DNA of 64,000 bases from Erwinia sp. E_sp_B01_1 (GTDB lineage: Bacteria > Pseudomonadota > Gammaproteobacteria > Enterobacterales > Enterobacteriaceae): positions 2,852,001 through 2,916,000 of the forward strand of contig NZ_CP142208.1 in assembly GCF_036865545.1 (NCBI RefSeq), given 5' to 3'. The translations under genes were made by a program, and so were the position numbers. This document shows positions 63,168-64,000 of this stretch, piece after piece. The stretch's first letter is position 1. The number at the start of each line of letters is the position of its first letter. The notes beneath the pieces are model-generated. The model did no database searches, was not told the origin of the DNA, and saw only the letters and a list, made by a program, of their open reading frames with translations.

Positions 63168-63883
63168 TAATGCTCCAGCGTCAGTTCGATCATATCGGCA
63201 CGCGCCAGGCTGACGGAGTATTCCGCCAGCTGACTGTCGCCGGTGATATTCAGCGTGCGCACGCTCAGCAGCGGAGAGTTCAGCGCTACTTCCAGCAGCC
63301 TGCTCTCTTTTGCCTGGGCGCGGCGCGCAGTGATTCGGGTCTGTTTACGTGATAAAGAGAGCGACAGTTCCTGCTGCATAAAGTCATGCAGCGAGCCGCT
63401 GTTGAATTTTTGCAGCGTCGGCCACCAGCTCAGGTCAGCGAGGTAATGGTTGATCACGCAGACCGGCACGCCATTAACCCGGCGCAGCGTCCGCAGATGA
63501 ATCACCGTTTCGCCTTCCACGCAGCCAAGCGCTGCCGCAATTTCTGCGTTGCAGGGCCGCAGCACGGCCAGCAGACGCTCGCTGGTGGGATGGCTCCCCT
63601 GCTCCATCAGGTTCTGACTGAAGCGGGCCTGAGCATGCAGCGGATAGTTATACGGGCGCATCAGCACCAGAATGCCCACGCCCTGACGGCGCTGAACCAG
63701 GCCTTTATTGACCAGTTCATCCACCGCACGGCGCAGCGTGTGGCGGTTCACCGCATAACGCTCAGCGAGCAGTTTTTCAGAAGGAAGGTATTCGCCACAG
63801 CGATACTGGTGGCTCAGCTCCGCCTCCAGCTGGGCGGCGATAGCCTGATATACAGTGGTCGGATGTCTGGACAGGTTCTGCAT
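63167..63883 (-). CDS. phnF: GntR/HutC-family regulator PhnF
   Basis: A 238-residue regulator. The N-terminal winged helix (YLPSEKLLAERYAVNRHTLR, RAVDELVNKGLVQRRQGVGI) is followed by a UTRA domain (VIHLRTLRRVNGVPVCVINH, SPLLSVRTLNITGDSQLAEY). It closely matches E. coli PhnF. It probably senses a phosphonate intermediate. The start at 63883 has GAGG about 8 nt upstream; a GTG at 63901 is less likely. It heads the phnFGHIJKLMNP operon. Confidence 0.93.
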   Translation of the reverse strand: MQNLSRHPTTVYQAIAAQLEAELSHQYRCGEYLPSEKLLAERYAVNRHTLRRAVDELVNKGLVQRRQGVGILVLMRPYNYPLHAQARFSQNLMEQGSHPTSERLLAVLRPCNAEIAAALGCVEGETVIHLRTLRRVNGVPVCVINHYLADLSWWPTLQKFNSGSLHDFMQQELSLSLSRKQTRITARRAQAKESRLLEVALNSPLLSVRTLNITGDSQLAEYSVSLARADMIELTLEH

Positions 63884-63959
63884 ATAAAAATCCTCAATCA
63901 CCGGGAGGAGGCTCAGGACGCTGAGGCAAAACCCGGCGACCTGACTTTTTCAATGCAGG

Positions 63960-63990
63960 TATGTTGGCGTGAGAATATGACAGCGCGGTT
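63960..63990 (-). promoter_or_regulatory. Partial Pho box upstream of phnF
   Basis: Reverse strand CTGTCAT (63983-63977) is a perfect Pho half-site, followed by ATTC and a poor second half (TCACGCC). It is about 95 bp before the phnF start. Further sites may lie beyond the window. Confidence 0.35.
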
Positions 63991-64000
63991 AACGCGCCGT

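Noticed and set aside
1..64000. CRISPR array
   Set aside because: No series of regularly spaced direct repeats with unique spacers was seen; the repeats found are two- or three-copy tandem or inverted elements.
1..64000. Insertion sequence or transposase gene
   Set aside because: No transposase-like protein is present; the repeats near 52.1 and 54.2 kb are short and non-coding.

Overview
The window is a chromosomal segment of an Enterobacterales bacterium. The gene complement and order (yedD, fliE to fliR, rcsA, dsrB, yodD, yedP, dgcQ/yedQ, yodC, yedI, yedA, vsr-dcm, yedJ, mtfA, tRNA-Asn) follow the E. coli 43-44 min region but carry insertions and additions. This fits the Erwiniaceae (Pantoea/Erwinia lineage); species was not determined. 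No database search was possible; family calls rest on remembered sequences and motifs.

Layout. 1-4.7 kb: acyltransferase, YedD lipoprotein, a small DUF6388-like protein, and a membrane diguanylate cyclase behind a near-perfect RcsAB-type box. 4.8-10.3 kb: a stripped-down lambdoid cassette. It holds a CI-type repressor, a phage-21-type N, a nutR site, antiterminator Q, endolysin, holin-like protein, overlapping spanins and a beta-helix tailspike/depolymerase. No integrase, replication, head or tail genes were found. 10.5-21.8 kb: flagellar genes fliE (reverse) and fliFGHIJK, fliLMNOPQR (forward). 22.5-31.9 kb: rcsA, a chemoreceptor with a sigma-28 promoter, dsrB, a YqaE-like peptide, yodD, a sugar-phosphoglycerate phosphatase and synthase pair, dgcQ, yodC and yedI. 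32-42.7 kb: yedA, a LysR/SDR pair, vsr with a frameshifted dcm, queH, a degenerate chemoreceptor, an RHH protein, yedJ, an isolated phage-type gene and mtfA. 42.8-47.2 kb: tRNA-Asn, a MazEF/ChpBS-type toxin-antitoxin pair, and a TPP-riboswitch operon (tenA, ABC ATPase, frameshifted permease, binding protein). 47.5-52.2 kb: two unknown genes, a TetR regulator, an aldonolactone-oxidase-like flavoprotein with a GT8 glycosyltransferase, and repeats. 52.2-64 kb: a carbon-phosphorus lyase locus in the order phnFGHIJKLMNP then phnCDE1E2, with a Pho box in front of phnC.

The most notable system is the 4.8-10.1 kb cassette. Its whole regulatory circuit appears to be kept: PRM with a probably leaderless repressor mRNA, PR with operators, nutR boxA/boxB, N and Q. 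PR now reads directly into Q, and the only cargo is lysis genes plus one tailspike lacking an evident virion-anchoring domain. This looks like a domesticated, inducible lysis-release module for an exopolysaccharide-degrading enzyme, though it may be only a decaying prophage.

Three genes (dcm, the thiamine-precursor permease, phnP) are each broken by one missing base in a homopolymer. This pattern points to sequencing error as readily as to real pseudogenes.
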